Below, one piece after another: positions 1 through 9,594 of a stretch of DNA of 64,000 nucleotides (position 1 is the first letter of the stretch; each line of letters begins with the position of its first letter). Location: assembly GCF_013114545.1 (NCBI RefSeq), contig NZ_VTXI01000003.1, forward strand, positions 1 through 64,000, read 5' to 3'. The DNA is from Vibrio sp. RE86. Its GTDB lineage: Bacteria > Pseudomonadota > Gammaproteobacteria > Enterobacterales > Vibrionaceae. The notes below the pieces were generated by a model that saw only the letters and a program-made list of their open reading frames with translations, was not told the origin of the DNA and made no database searches. Made by a program: the position numbers and the translations under genes.

Positions 1-64
1 ATTTAAAGCCTAGTGTGTAATCACGCTGAGTGCGCTTAACGTAGGTATTATTTGAAGTAGTCAT
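1..64 (-). CDS. Probable IS3-family transposase OrfA, N-terminal fragment
   Basis: Twenty-one codons are visible before the window edge, starting at ATG 62-64 with a GAGGAC ribosome site 5 nt upstream. The peptide begins MTTSNNTYVKRTQRDYTLGF, a basic start followed by a RxYxxxFK-like pattern. That pattern is usual at the beginning of the helix-turn-helix OrfA of IS3-type elements. It is not the start of FlhA, which would be hydrophobic. Only the first residues can be judged, so the family call is moderate and the group within IS3 is not assigned. Confidence 0.5.
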   Translation of the reverse strand, partial: MTTSNNTYVKRTQRDYTLGFK

Positions 65-104
65 AATTCGTCCTCAATGTGTAAACACATTTCAGGACGG
101 GACA
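1..104 (-). mobile_element. Left end of an IS3-family-like insertion sequence (cut by window start)
   Basis: The minus strand reads TGTCCCGTCCTGAAATGTGT from 104 inward, which has the TGT start typical of IS3-family terminal repeats. It then gives a GAGGA ribosome site and a short reading frame that looks like an IS3-family OrfA start. The element begins 53 bp after the flhB stop, where Vibrio normally has flhA. Only this end is visible, so the second gene, the other terminal repeat and any target duplication are outside the window. That it is an IS is an inference from the terminal sequence plus the protein start. Confidence 0.6.
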
Positions 105-157
105 TATGAGAGATTCCTTACTCGCCCCTTCGCGTTCGATGGAATAGCCGATGTGGG

Positions 158-1288
158 TTACTTTCTCAAATCTGGCGGAATCGGTAGCTCAGATGTTTTT
201 AGGTTTGGACGCTGACCGCCTTTCTTACGGTATTGCTTAAGTTGAAATACATACGCAAGAATTTGTGCCACAGCGGTAAAGAGACCATCTGGGATCTCTT
301 GCTCGAGTTCAGTGGAGTGGTACAGGGCTCGAGCTAATGGCGGAGCGGGTACGACATAAATATCATGCTCGCGGGCAACTTCACGAATTTTGAGAGCCAT
401 GTGATCCGTACCTTTTGCCACAACAATCGGTGCTCGGTCACTGTCTTGCTTATAGCGCAGTGCGACTGAGAAGTGCTCTGGGTTGGTTACGATAACGTCC
501 GCCTGAGGCACCTCCGACATCATCCGGCGCTGCGCAGCTTCACGTTGCAACATACGGATACGCCCTTTCACCTCTGGCTTACCCTCAGTATCTTTATACT
601 CGTCTTTGACCTCTTGCTTGGTCATTTTTAGCTGGTTCGCGTGTTGCCAAATCTGAAACGGAATATCGATCGCGGCAACAATCAATAATGTACAGCTAAT
701 CAGCAAAACAAAGTTAAGTAAGATATCCAATGCATGGAAAATATTTTGAGGATAAACATCCATACTCAGCTGGAAGAGGTCTTCTCGCGCCGCGCTGATA
801 AGATAGAAAGCCATCCCTGAAACCAGAGCCACTTTTAGAATCGATTTGATCAATTCAACCCAGCTCTGCATGCCGACCATACGTTTTAAACCACTGAGCG
901 GGTTCATTTTAGACCATTTAGGCATGGCCGCTTCGGCAGAGAAACTGATCCCACCAACACCTGCAGCCCCTGCAACAGCAGCAACAAACAAGGTCACGAG
1001 AATCAAGAGCAGTGGCATTAAAAGGCTGCCCATAGAGCCAATGACGATATCGAAAAGCTTAACGTGATCGAAAATCTCATCTCTTGATAAGCTGAATAGG
1101 CGACTCATCAATGTAAAGAGCGCGCGCGCTAGACTCTCCCCAAACCACATTAGGGCAACAGAACCAATGACTAAAACAGAAACCGACGCCAGCTCTTTTG
1201 ACCTTGCAACCTGCCCTTTTTCTCGGGCTTGTTGCAAGCGTCTGGGCGTGGCGTCTTCTGTACGTTCTTGACCGTCTGACTCTGCCAT
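158..1288 (-). CDS. flhB: Flagellar export gate protein FlhB (substrate-specificity switch)
   Basis: 376 aa, the usual length. FlhB is part of the inner-membrane export gate of the flagellar type III apparatus and switches export from rod/hook to filament substrates. The N-terminus carries the family pattern ERTEDATPRR (8-17). About four membrane segments follow, at roughly 35-55, 88-112, 145-165 and 188-208, and then a cytoplasmic domain. The autocleavage site is visible as NPEH at 269-272; the Asn-Pro bond is cut in this family. It is the last gene of the fliK-flhB operon here, 8 bp after fliR. The following gene should be flhA, but an IS-like end is found 53 bp downstream. Confidence 0.97.
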   Translation of the reverse strand: MAESDGQERTEDATPRRLQQAREKGQVARSKELASVSVLVIGSVALMWFGESLARALFTLMSRLFSLSRDEIFDHVKLFDIVIGSMGSLLMPLLLILVTLFVAAVAGAAGVGGISFSAEAAMPKWSKMNPLSGLKRMVGMQSWVELIKSILKVALVSGMAFYLISAAREDLFQLSMDVYPQNIFHALDILLNFVLLISCTLLIVAAIDIPFQIWQHANQLKMTKQEVKDEYKDTEGKPEVKGRIRMLQREAAQRRMMSEVPQADVIVTNPEHFSVALRYKQDSDRAPIVVAKGTDHMALKIREVAREHDIYVVPAPPLARALYHSTELEQEIPDGLFTAVAQILAYVFQLKQYRKKGGQRPNLKTSELPIPPDLRK

Positions 1289-1296
1289 TCAGCCTC

Positions 1297-2079
1297 CTAA
1301 CAATCCAACCTGATGAACGAACAAATTTGTTGCTCACCTTGGATCCAGAATAGCTCATAGTGGTTATATAAACCGGCAATGAGGTACCAACAAATAAGTA
1401 AGCCCACCATTAAGGCGAAGGCAAAACCCAGTGAGAAAATATTTAGCTGCGGGGCAGCACGGGTCATAACACCAAATGAGAGGTTGATGGTGAGTAGAGC
1501 AATGATGCCGGATAACGACATGCTTAACGCAACTTTAAACATAATGCCGAGCCATAGAGCCAGCTCTCTGAAGTCAACGGTGGTAAGGGACCCAGTTCCA
1601 ATCGGCAATGATTTAAAGCTCATCACCACCAGCATTATCATTTTTAAGTGACCATCAGTTGCGAGGAAAAACAGCGTCGCTAAAAACATAAATAGCTGAC
1701 CTAAAACCGGAGTGTTTTGTCCGTTGGCAGGGTCAACCATTGACGCAAAACCCAAGCTCGACTGCATACCTAAGATTTGGCCCAATATGACGAATGTCTG
1801 AATCATAAACTGGGTTATCGTCCCCATAGCAATACCAATAATGAGCTGCTCAAGTAAGGTCATAAAGCCTTCAAACGAGAGCAGTTCAATGGTATCTGGT
1901 ACGGCTGGAATCGCCGGCATAACCGCAAAAGTAATCGCCAAGCCTAGATAGAGGCGCACTCGTGTAAATACAAAACGCGCACCCGTCACCGACATCACCA
2001 TTAACATGGCTGAGATGCGAGCATAAGGCCAAAAGTAGTTGGCCAACCAGTCTAGAACGAGCGTCGCTGGATATTCCAT
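1297..2079 (-). CDS. fliR: Flagellar export gate protein FliR
   Basis: 260 aa, very hydrophobic with about six membrane segments spread over the length, as in all FliR proteins. FliR forms the core export pore with FliP and FliQ inside the MS ring. The central patch with GMQSSLGFASMVDPANG is a typical conserved loop. The gene lies 8 bp after fliQ and 8 bp before flhB, so the four genes are co-translated in one operon. The start ATG at 2079 is consistent with family length, and nothing is missing. Confidence 0.96.
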   Translation of the reverse strand: MEYPATLVLDWLANYFWPYARISAMLMVMSVTGARFVFTRVRLYLGLAITFAVMPAIPAVPDTIELLSFEGFMTLLEQLIIGIAMGTITQFMIQTFVILGQILGMQSSLGFASMVDPANGQNTPVLGQLFMFLATLFFLATDGHLKMIMLVVMSFKSLPIGTGSLTTVDFRELALWLGIMFKVALSMSLSGIIALLTINLSFGVMTRAAPQLNIFSLGFAFALMVGLLICWYLIAGLYNHYELFWIQGEQQICSFIRLDC

Positions 2080-2087
2080 AGCGTAGC

Positions 2088-2357
2088 CTAGTAAAGCACC
2101 TGAGGCATTCGCTCAATCATGCTAAAGAAGAACTCCATCAAGGCTTGAGTCATCCAGTGAGCAAACATCATAAGTGCCAGTAAGGTCACGATCAGACGAG
2201 GTAAGAAGCTTAGTGTCTGTTCGTTGATAGAGGTAGCGGCCTGGAAAATAGCGACAACCAAACCGATTAAAAGACTCGGAATAATGATCGCACACACCAT
2301 GATAAGAACTAACCATAGTGCATCTCGAAACAGCTCTACAAACATCTCAGGAGTCAT
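2088..2357 (-). CDS. fliQ: Flagellar export gate protein FliQ
   Basis: 89 aa with two membrane helices (about 15-40 and 50-75), which is the complete FliQ architecture. It begins MTPEMFVELFRDALW and contains the conserved AATSINEQTLSFLP loop between the helices. FliQ packs around the FliP-FliR core of the export gate. It sits 13 bp after fliP and 8 bp before fliR in the same operon. Confidence 0.96.
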   Translation of the reverse strand: MTPEMFVELFRDALWLVLIMVCAIIIPSLLIGLVVAIFQAATSINEQTLSFLPRLIVTLLALMMFAHWMTQALMEFFFSMIERMPQVLY

Positions 2358-2370
2358 TTAATCCCTCCCG

Positions 2371-3249
2371 TCACAAGGCGAAACTGCCGGCGAGCGTCGA
2401 CAGTATTAGGTTCCAGCCATCCACCAGCACAAACAGCATCAGTTTGAATGGTAGCGATACGATCATTGGGGACAACATCATCATACCCATTGCCATCAAA
2501 ACTGACGCCACGACAAGGTCGATGATCAAAAATGGCAAAAAGAGCATGAAGCCGATTTGGAAAGCCGTTTTTAGCTCGGAAGTTATGAATGCAGGGATCA
2601 ATACCGCCATCGATACGTCTTCAGGGGCGGTCGCCGTATCGCCAGAAATATTCACAAACGTTTCGAGATCTTTCACCCTCGTCTGCTTGAGCATAAAGTC
2701 TCGCATCGGCCCTTGCGCCAGATCGAACGCCTGACGCGCTGAGATCTGTTCGTTGATATAAGGCTGTACGGCTTCTTCATTAATTTTGTTCAGCACAGGG
2801 GACATGATGAAGAAAGTCAGGAAGATAGCGATACCAATGATCACTTGGTTCGAAGGCGTTTGTTGTAGACCCATCGCTTGACGCAGTATCGACATCACAA
2901 CCACGATTCGGGTAAAAGAGGTCATTAAAATAACCATAGCCGGCAAAAAGCCTAGCATGGTCATGAGGGCTAAGATCTGTAAGTTTACAGAGTAGTCTTC
3001 GCTCCCATCAGGGTTTGTCGTCATGGTCAGCGCAGGAATACCACTACCGCTTCCACCAACTAACGTGCTGGTTGAAATCGTTTGTGCGTTACCTTGGGTA
3101 CTTTCCATCGCTGAGACTGTCACTGAATCACCCGCTGCAATATTCGCCGGGACATTAGTGTCTAGCTCTTCTTGTGCCCACGTTACTGCCGAAAACAGCA
3201 GAGCACACACCATAAGCAGTGTTGATGCGAACCTATTTGTTTGTATCAT
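2371..3249 (-). CDS. fliP: Flagellar export gate protein FliP
   Basis: 292 aa. A cleavable signal peptide is predicted at the N-terminus (hydrophobic 9-25, ending near AWAQ), a known peculiarity of FliP. The first 90 residues are polar and variable. The C-terminal two thirds hold about four membrane segments and the conserved [19 protein letters not shown] region. FliP pentamers with FliR and FliQ form the export channel. The start overlaps the 3' end of fliO by 17 bp, which suggests coupled translation. Confidence 0.96.
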   Translation of the reverse strand: MIQTNRFASTLLMVCALLFSAVTWAQEELDTNVPANIAAGDSVTVSAMESTQGNAQTISTSTLVGGSGSGIPALTMTTNPDGSEDYSVNLQILALMTMLGFLPAMVILMTSFTRIVVVMSILRQAMGLQQTPSNQVIIGIAIFLTFFIMSPVLNKINEEAVQPYINEQISARQAFDLAQGPMRDFMLKQTRVKDLETFVNISGDTATAPEDVSMAVLIPAFITSELKTAFQIGFMLFLPFLIIDLVVASVLMAMGMMMLSPMIVSLPFKLMLFVLVDGWNLILSTLAGSFAL

Positions 3250-3637
3250 TCTTCTTCAGCAGCTGAGTCAATTGATTGGCAAATGGACTGGCAGCCATCT
3301 CCTCCTGAGACAAGGGTTTATCCAGTTTTGAGATAAGTTGAATTGATTGAGCTGTAACCCCAACCAAGAATTGCTCTTCACCCGCTTGTACAATCATAAT
3401 TCGCTCTCGGTTGCCCACTGCGATTTGACGAACGACCGCAAGGCCTTTCTGATTAACCAGCGAAGGAACACGCATACGCTTTAAGAGCCAAGCGAGAAAG
3501 AGTATGAAGGCAATAACGAACAAGAGCGACCCAAAAGTGGTCGCCCAGTCTAACTGGCTGCCTGGGGTGGCAGCCATCGCGGTTGGTGTTAGTAAAGCCA
3601 GTGGGTAAAGTAAGTACCCCTTAACTTTTAACGTCAT
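3233..3637 (-). CDS. fliO: Flagellar biosynthesis protein FliO
   Basis: 134 aa with a hydrophobic N-terminal stretch (about 8-22), one clear membrane helix (about 35-52) and a cytoplasmic domain, the FliO layout. FliO is an assembly chaperone for FliP. The cytoplasmic part has the characteristic [17 protein letters not shown] stretch. The gene follows fliN by 13 bp and overlaps fliP, so identity is supported by both sequence and order. Confidence 0.94.
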   Translation of the reverse strand: MTLKVKGYLLYPLALLTPTAMAATPGSQLDWATTFGSLLFVIAFILFLAWLLKRMRVPSLVNQKGLAVVRQIAVGNRERIMIVQAGEEQFLVGVTAQSIQLISKLDKPLSQEEMAASPFANQLTQLLKKNDTNK

Positions 3638-3650
3638 ACATAACCTTATT

Positions 3651-4061
3651 TTAGCGAAGCTTCTTGATACGTTCAGTCTGGCTGATTACGTCAGTTAAGC
3701 GAATACCAAACTTGTCATTGACGACAACAACTTCGCCGTGCGCGATAAGTGTCCCGTTAACCAACACGTCCAGTGATTCACCCGCAAGACGCTCAAGTTC
3801 AACAACTGAGCCTTGGTTCAATTGCAGTAAGTTACGAATACTGATTTGAGAACGCCCTACTTCCATTGAGATAGTGACAGGAATGTCTAAAATCGTATCT
3901 AATTTGCGACGTTCATCATCTGAGATTGGTGTAGAGGTATCTTCCAGCTCATCAAGTTGAGCATTCATTACTTCATCAACATCAATACTTGGCGCACTTG
4001 GGTCCTCACCTAACGCTGCAGCCCATTCGTCCGCCAGTTTTTGGTCGTCACTCGGTTCCAT
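3651..4061 (-). CDS. fliN: Flagellar motor switch protein FliN
   Basis: 136 aa. The N-terminal half is acidic and probably flexible. The C-terminal half (about 50-132) is a SpoA domain with the family patterns LDIPVTISMEVGR and LDVLVNGTLIAHGEVVVV. FliN forms the lower rim of the C ring with FliM and docks the FliH-FliI export complex. The position between fliM and fliO is standard. Confidence 0.96.
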   Translation of the reverse strand: MEPSDDQKLADEWAAALGEDPSAPSIDVDEVMNAQLDELEDTSTPISDDERRKLDTILDIPVTISMEVGRSQISIRNLLQLNQGSVVELERLAGESLDVLVNGTLIAHGEVVVVNDKFGIRLTDVISQTERIKKLR

Positions 4062-4084
4062 ACCTGTTACCTATCTAATCTTCT

Positions 4085-5134
4085 TTAATCGTCAATTTCG
4101 CCATCATCGTCTTCAAGATCGGAAATTACATCTTTTCCGAGGAAGGCGATATCGGTTTTCACCACATCAGGGCGTTTAATTTTTTCTGAAACTTGCACCG
4201 CAAGATTCTCACCAGAGCGTCCCATCTTAGTTCGGAAGGTTGGCAGTTCTTCCACGAACATAGTGGCGTGTTCTGGCATCGTAATTGGGATAATGTCGCC
4301 CGGTTGGAGCTCCATTAGATCTCGCAGTGAAATATCTTGCTCAAGCAGTTCAACCCTGAAATTCACCGGAACATCCATGATCTCTTCGCGAAGTGCCGTA
4401 CTCCAACGTACGTCAGTCTCCATCTTATCTGACTGAACACCCGCATCGAGAAGTTCGCGAATAGGCTCTACCATTGAGTAAGGCATAACCACGTGGAAGT
4501 CACCACCACCACCATCCACTTCAATGTGGAAGGAGCTAACAACAATCACCTCTGTTGGGCTGACGATGTTGGCCATACTCGGGTTAACTTCGGAATCAAG
4601 ATACTCAAACTCAACTCCCATCACTGGAGACCAAGCTTCTTTGTAGTCTTCGAATACAATTTTCAGTAGCAACTGAACAATGCGTCGTTCTGTCGGTGTG
4701 AATTCTCGACCTTCGATACGAGCGTGGAATCGACCATCACCACCAAAAAAGTTTTCTACCAATATGAAAACTAAGCGCGCTTCCATCGTGATAAGCGCCG
4801 TACCTTTTAGCGGGCGAAACCTCACCATGTTCAAACTGGTTGGAACGTACAAGGTGTTTTGGTATTCACCAAATTTCATCATCTGTACGCCGTTGATTGA
4901 CACTTCTGCCGTTTTGCGCAGCATGTTGAACAAGCTAATTCGCATATGGCGGGCAAAACGCTCGTTAATCAGTTCTAGGGTCGGCATCCGACCACGAACG
5001 ATACGGTCTTGTGAAGAGAAGTCGAAGTCTACGGCACTCGCATCGGAGGCAACAACCTCATCTTCTGCCTCATCAACATCATCTACACCGTGTAAGAGAG
5101 CATCAATCTCATCTTGGCTTAATAGATCCGTCAC
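4085..5134 (-). CDS. fliM: Flagellar motor switch protein FliM
   Basis: 349 aa, full length. The N-terminal peptide LSQDEIDALLHG (5-16) is the CheY-P binding motif. The middle domain contains the conserved NMLRKTAEVSINGVQMMKFG stretch, used for contact with FliG. The C-terminal part is a SpoA domain resembling FliN. FliM is the main C-ring protein that carries the direction-switching signal. It lies 7 bp after fliL. The GTGACGGATC-type beginning after fliL is normal and the ATG at 5134 fits the family start. Confidence 0.97.
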   Translation of the reverse strand: MTDLLSQDEIDALLHGVDDVDEAEDEVVASDASAVDFDFSSQDRIVRGRMPTLELINERFARHMRISLFNMLRKTAEVSINGVQMMKFGEYQNTLYVPTSLNMVRFRPLKGTALITMEARLVFILVENFFGGDGRFHARIEGREFTPTERRIVQLLLKIVFEDYKEAWSPVMGVEFEYLDSEVNPSMANIVSPTEVIVVSSFHIEVDGGGGDFHVVMPYSMVEPIRELLDAGVQSDKMETDVRWSTALREEIMDVPVNFRVELLEQDISLRDLMELQPGDIIPITMPEHATMFVEELPTFRTKMGRSGENLAVQVSEKIKRPDVVKTDIAFLGKDVISDLEDDDGEIDD

Positions 5135-5141
5135 TCGTCAC

Positions 5142-5639
5142 CTACTGAATTACAAAATCGGTAAACAGCACTCGTTCAATCACTGGCTGACCGACCGCTC
5201 GGGTTAAGCTTGCTTTAATGTCATCAGTCGCTTTATCTCGCAGCTCGACACGACCATTCACGCTTCGCAGTTGATCAACGGTGGCTGATGCAAATGTGCT
5301 AAGCAGTGAGCTTTCAATCAACGGTGAATGATAGCGTGCTAAATTCTCATTATCGCTACCTCGTACCATTAGCTGGACTTTAATCTGAACTAGACGGTCT
5401 TTCTTATCACCTGTCACATTAAACAAGAAAGGTTGAGGGATGTTCACATAAGCAACCGGATCAGTCGGAGTCACAACCTCTTGTTGAACTGCCGCTTGTT
5501 CCGCAGCTGGCTCATCTGAACCCATTAGAAAAAATGCCGCACCACCGCCACCTAGCAATAAGACAACGACAGCAACAATTATGATAATTAACTTACCCTT
5601 CCCTTTCGGTGCTTCCGTTTCGATTTCTTCGACTGCCAT
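5142..5639 (-). CDS. fliL: Flagellar basal-body associated protein FliL
   Basis: 165 aa with a single membrane helix (about 17-38, ending in a glycine-rich run), a short linker and a periplasmic domain. The domain contains YVNIPQPFLFNV and the DQLRSVNGR region typical of FliL. FliL forms a ring around the stator units and supports torque, notably for the sodium-driven polar flagellum of Vibrio. It lies between fliK (34 bp) and fliM (7 bp). Confidence 0.95.
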   Translation of the reverse strand: MAVEEIETEAPKGKGKLIIIIVAVVVLLLGGGGAAFFLMGSDEPAAEQAAVQQEVVTPTDPVAYVNIPQPFLFNVTGDKKDRLVQIKVQLMVRGSDNENLARYHSPLIESSLLSTFASATVDQLRSVNGRVELRDKATDDIKASLTRAVGQPVIERVLFTDFVIQ

Positions 5640-5673
5640 ACTTAACGTTCTCTATTTCTTTATATTTTACAGT

Positions 5674-7674
5674 TTAAGCGTAATAACTAATTCCATCACG
5701 CTTTGCAGCGACATTCAAATCAAGATTGACGTCTGGTTCAAGATTTTCTTCACCAGAGAAGCCCTGATTGCCGCTACCTTGACCATTATTGTCTTGCCCT
5801 GCGTTCGCGTAACCTTTTTGCTGCTGCCCTGAAGATTGCTGCTGAACCGAGCTTTCGTTCAATTGTACACCTTGCTGAGCGAGCATCTCGCGTAATCTTG
5901 GCATGGATTGTTCAATCACGTCACGAGCCTGTTGGTTAGCAACTGTAAAGTGAACCGTTGTTCCATCACCGTTCATGTTCATGCGAATTTGCATACGTCC
6001 GAGTTCTGGTGGGTCAAGACGAATATCGATGTTCTTGAGATTTTTCGACATCATCATTTGAACTCGCTCCGCCACTTGATCACCCGCCATTTCACGGTTC
6101 AGCTGTAAGGGTGTTTGTGCTGCTGCTTGTTCAGCGCGAATTTGAGTCGCACTATTTGCTGTCTGTAGGCCCGCCGCTTGTGACAATTGTTGAGCAAAAT
6201 TCGACTCTTGCCCAGCTTGTCCGCTCTCAGAACCTTTAGCCAATTGACCCACGGTTCCTACCGTTTTCGCTCCCAACGCCGCTTTCAGCAAAGCTTGATC
6301 TTGTGCCACAGCCACATTAGGTGCAGCAGCGACTTGTTGTAACTGACTTGCCACTAAATCATTTGGCATCGGGGCTACAGCATTCTGAACAGAGGCTTGG
6401 GATTGCAATGCCACTTGCGCAGCTTGAGCCTGCTGGGCTGACAGAGCTTGCTGTACAGATTGTGCGACCACAGCTTGCTGCGCTTTAGGTGCCATATCCG
6501 GTTTGACAGCCATCTGATCTGTAACAGGAGCATCAGAGCTTGAAGCCCAAGCGATTGCGGCGGCAGGCGCGGCAGCAGTCAGCGTCGGATCCACCGCTTC
6601 GCTACCTTCAACACCTACTGTTGAAGTAGCAGGATCCTGGCCAGACGTAGCCTGCTGAGACATAGCACCCGATGCTACCGCGCTTGTCGCGGCGACACTG
6701 GCACCAGCGACCACTGCGCTACTCGCAAGCTCGGCACTACCGACTTCTTCAACGTTCTGTGATTGAACCTGCTGAGATGATGCTTGTTGAGACAACTCTT
6801 CTGAGCCAACAGCTTTACTGCTCTGCTGCTCTACTAAACTATTTGAATCGAGTTTGGTTTGCCCTTGCACTGCAACTGCAGCGGTAGACGCAACAACAAT
6901 GCCATCGTCACTATTGCTTTTAGCAACCACTTTCTCAACGTTCGCTACATCACTTTCGGCTGCGTCATTTGATTGCTGAATAAAAGGTTTCGCTGCAACA
7001 GGGATTTCAACCTCTTCACCTTGATCATTGAGAACGGTCTGAGTCTCTACTTTGTTAGGCTCAGTTGACGTGTCGTCACTCTTCGCGGTACGAGCACTGG
7101 CCGCCGCTAATGCGGGTGCACCATTTTCAGCAGTTACTGTTTTATCACTCTTACCGTCAACGCTATCCGATTTAACTTCTTTGGTTGGAGGCAACTCTTT
7201 GCCGTCTTTTGACTGAAGTGCACTGCTTGATTCATTCAATCGTTGGAGTACTTCTTCATTTTCAGAAACAATATTCTTTGCTGATGCAGAGGAGTCTTTA
7301 GCTACAACAGCTTCGTTTGATTTATCTGACTTATTGTTTTGGTCTGCCGTCTCGGCATCAGCCGCTACTTTTGAGCTTTCAGCCGACTCATCATCGCTCG
7401 AAAGCAATTCATCCGAACTCTGACCTTCGGTCTGAGCCTTTGTTACTTTAGCATCGTCGGAGCTGCCCTCAAAGCTCGCTTCAACCTCTTCGCTACCTTG
7501 AGTCGCTTTAACTGCCTCAACCTCACCTTCCGACTTACCCTCGCCTTTGATCATTGCTGTGAGCTTGGCAAAAAAGCCTCCTGACTCAGAAGTTTCTTCT
7601 GCTCCATCACTGCCACTAGCTACCCCTTTGGTCGCTTTGGGACTTTCCGATACTGATGATAGATTGATATTCAT
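5674..7674 (-). CDS. fliK: Flagellar hook-length control protein FliK
   Basis: 666 aa from ATG 7674. An in-frame GTG at 7686 would add four residues but has no better ribosome site. The first ~520 residues are low-complexity, rich in Ser, Ala, Gln, Glu and Val, as expected for the extended molecular-ruler part. The C-terminal domain (about 535-640) carries the substrate-switch signature with IDIRLDPPELGRMQIRMNMN. FliK is exported during hook growth and triggers the FlhB switch. It is first in the fliKLMNOPQR-flhB operon, downstream of a sigma-54 type promoter at 7780-7795. Confidence 0.93.
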   Translation of the reverse strand: MNINLSSVSESPKATKGVASGSDGAEETSESGGFFAKLTAMIKGEGKSEGEVEAVKATQGSEEVEASFEGSSDDAKVTKAQTEGQSSDELLSSDDESAESSKVAADAETADQNNKSDKSNEAVVAKDSSASAKNIVSENEEVLQRLNESSSALQSKDGKELPPTKEVKSDSVDGKSDKTVTAENGAPALAAASARTAKSDDTSTEPNKVETQTVLNDQGEEVEIPVAAKPFIQQSNDAAESDVANVEKVVAKSNSDDGIVVASTAAVAVQGQTKLDSNSLVEQQSSKAVGSEELSQQASSQQVQSQNVEEVGSAELASSAVVAGASVAATSAVASGAMSQQATSGQDPATSTVGVEGSEAVDPTLTAAAPAAAIAWASSSDAPVTDQMAVKPDMAPKAQQAVVAQSVQQALSAQQAQAAQVALQSQASVQNAVAPMPNDLVASQLQQVAAAPNVAVAQDQALLKAALGAKTVGTVGQLAKGSESGQAGQESNFAQQLSQAAGLQTANSATQIRAEQAAAQTPLQLNREMAGDQVAERVQMMMSKNLKNIDIRLDPPELGRMQIRMNMNGDGTTVHFTVANQQARDVIEQSMPRLREMLAQQGVQLNESSVQQQSSGQQQKGYANAGQDNNGQGSGNQGFSGEENLEPDVNLDLNVAAKRDGISYYA

Positions 7675-7779
7675 AAAACAATTCACTCACTGTTGCGCAA
7701 AGCAAAGAAGGTTGAAGTACTGAGCCGGTTGAGAGTAAACGACAATTTAATCTATAGCGGCAATCTTTGAAGTGAACTT

Positions 7780-7795
7780 TGCAAAAAATGAGCCA
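7780..7795 (-). promoter_or_regulatory. Sigma-54 type promoter of the fliK-flhB operon
   Basis: The minus strand reads TGGCTCATTTTTTGCA, with GG and GC ten bases apart as required for -24/-12 elements. It lies between the fliJ stop (7819) and fliK, so the second half of the flagellar structural genes has its own entry point. Activation by FlrC is expected from Vibrio knowledge and is not shown by the sequence. Confidence 0.8.
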
Positions 7796-7818
7796 AGTAA
7801 TAGGGTTATTAGGTCGGG

Positions 7819-8265
7819 TTAAAAATCACTGGATTGGCGACGAGAGAACTGCAAAGTCGAGAACTCATCCATTTGCTTTTGCTCGCGTTGATTTTCTAAA
7901 CGCTGCTTCTCGGTCTGTTTTTTCTCTATTAGCCATTCATAGGAGCGGCGCTGTTTACGAGTTTCAAGCCAGTTTTGTTCGCAACCCTCGACTTGCCCTT
8001 TAAAGTGGGATTCTGCCTGCTTCTGTTTTGCAAGTGTTTCATCAAGAGTGGTAAGAAATCGATTCAAGTGCGCGTACTGACTGGCTGTCAAACCTTGCTG
8101 CCCACGTTCAATCAACTGCTGGCAGTAATCTAAGCGATATTTTTCAATTTGTTCAAGCTGTTGATAGTAACCATCTAACTCGGTACGAGCTTGCGTGAGC
8201 GCCATAACCGCTTGGTTTTCTCTCTCTTTGGCCTGTTCAACAAGAAATTCAAGTGCATTGTCCAT
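7819..8265 (-). CDS. fliJ: Flagellar export protein FliJ
   Basis: 148 aa, almost entirely charged alpha-helix with heptad character from residue 5 to 130, the two-helix coiled coil of FliJ. FliJ is the central stalk-like partner of the FliI ATPase ring and links it to FlhA. It lies 6 bp after fliI. It is the last gene of the fliEFGHIJ unit before the next sigma-54 promoter. Confidence 0.92.
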   Translation of the reverse strand: MDNALEFLVEQAKERENQAVMALTQARTELDGYYQQLEQIEKYRLDYCQQLIERGQQGLTASQYAHLNRFLTTLDETLAKQKQAESHFKGQVEGCEQNWLETRKQRRSYEWLIEKKQTEKQRLENQREQKQMDEFSTLQFSRRQSSDF

Positions 8266-8271
8266 AAACGA

Positions 8272-9594
8272 TTACTCCCCGTGCAGCAGGCGGCTAAGCA
8301 TGTTAACGCACATGTCGTAAGGGACGGTCTCTTTCATGGTCTGTTGTAAGTACTGATCAAGCTTAGGTTTGATGGTGAACGCACCATCAATGGCGGCATC
8401 CGTACCCGGTTTGTACGCGCCAATGGAAACGAGATCTTGATTCTTGCGGCATATTGATAACACTTGTCTGACCGCTTTCGACATCAGCACGTGTTCTTCC
8501 GTCGTGATTTGAGGCATCACACGGCTGACCGACTTCTCGACATCAATCGCTGGGTAGTGGCCTGCATCCGCCATTTCGCGAGATAATACAACGTGACCAT
8601 CCAAAATCGCTCGAGAAGCATCGGCAATAGGATCTTGAAGGTCGTCGCCTTCGGTTAAGACAGTAAAGAATGCGGTGATAGAACCTTGATCAGGGCTGCC
8701 GTTACCTGCTCGCTCTACCAATGCAGGGAGCTTAGCAAATACAGAAGGCGGATAACCTTTTGTGGCAGGCGGTTCACCTACAGACAGGGCGATTTCACGC
8801 TGGGCTTGGGCAAAACGTGTTAATGAATCCATCAAAAGAAGGACATCAAGCCCTTGATCGCGGAAGTACTCTGCGATGGTCAATGCAGTCTGACAACCTT
8901 TTAGCCTCATCAAAGGCGATGAGTCGGCAGGCGCTGCTACCACGACAGAGCGTTGGCGCCCATCTACTCCTAAAATCTCTTCAATGAACTCTTTAACTTC
9001 TCGTCCACGCTCACCAATCAAGCCAACCACAACCACCTGAGCGGTTGTCCCTCGGGTCATCATTCCAAGCGTGACCGACTTACCTACGCCGGAACCAGCA
9101 AATAGACCAATACGTTGCCCCTTACCAACAGTAAGAAGGCCATTGATGGCTTTGATGCCAACATCCAGAGGTTCTGAAATAGGTTTTCGGGCGAGTGGGT
9201 TGATAGGCTCAGCGTTAAACGAGGCGCGTTTCTCAGTATAGATAGGACCAAGCCCATCAAGCGGGTTACCAACGCCGTCAATGACTCGGCCAAGTAGTTC
9301 CATACCAACGGGAAGACCAACTTCACCCGTCATTGGTGTGACTTTGGCTCCAGGTAAAATGCCAGTGATTTGCTCACTTGGCATTAGGAATAGGCTATCG
9401 CCAGAAAACCCGACGACCTCCGCTTCCATTTCACCTGTCATGGTTTCAACAATACATAGGCTACCAATAGGCGCTCGGCAACCCGTAGCTTCAAGGGTTA
9501 AACCAACAACACGAACTAATCGACCAGAGGCAACAGGGCGGCAAGTATGACCTTGCGCTTTGTATTGTGAAAGACGTTCAGCAAGTGCGAGCAC
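8272..9594 (-). CDS. fliI: Flagellar export ATPase FliI
   Basis: 440 aa. Walker A GSGVGKS is at 167-173 and the Walker B type [20 protein letters not shown] follows about 80 residues later. The segment after it, [18 protein letters not shown], is the F1/FliI signature. FliI is a hexameric ATPase at the base of the export apparatus. The start codon is GTG at 9592-9594 and shares its first base with the fliH TAG stop, which implies translational coupling. Confidence 0.97.
   Translation of the reverse strand: MLALAERLSQYKAQGHTCRPVASGRLVRVVGLTLEATGCRAPIGSLCIVETMTGEMEAEVVGFSGDSLFLMPSEQITGILPGAKVTPMTGEVGLPVGMELLGRVIDGVGNPLDGLGPIYTEKRASFNAEPINPLARKPISEPLDVGIKAINGLLTVGKGQRIGLFAGSGVGKSVTLGMMTRGTTAQVVVVGLIGERGREVKEFIEEILGVDGRQRSVVVAAPADSSPLMRLKGCQTALTIAEYFRDQGLDVLLLMDSLTRFAQAQREIALSVGEPPATKGYPPSVFAKLPALVERAGNGSPDQGSITAFFTVLTEGDDLQDPIADASRAILDGHVVLSREMADAGHYPAIDVEKSVSRVMPQITTEEHVLMSKAVRQVLSICRKNQDLVSIGAYKPGTDAAIDGAFTIKPKLDQYLQQTMKETVPYDMCVNMLSRLLHGE

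Noticed and set aside
105..157. Promoter or start of flhA in the 53 bp left of flhB
   Set aside because: No -24/-12 or -35/-10 pair is visible; only a possible ribosome site remains.
2318..2734. 138-aa frame on the + strand
   Set aside because: Antisense to fliP/fliQ with no start signals.
4680..5207. 175-aa frame on the + strand
   Set aside because: Antisense to fliM/fliL, whose identity is certain; no ribosome site and an unnatural Ser/Arg-rich composition.
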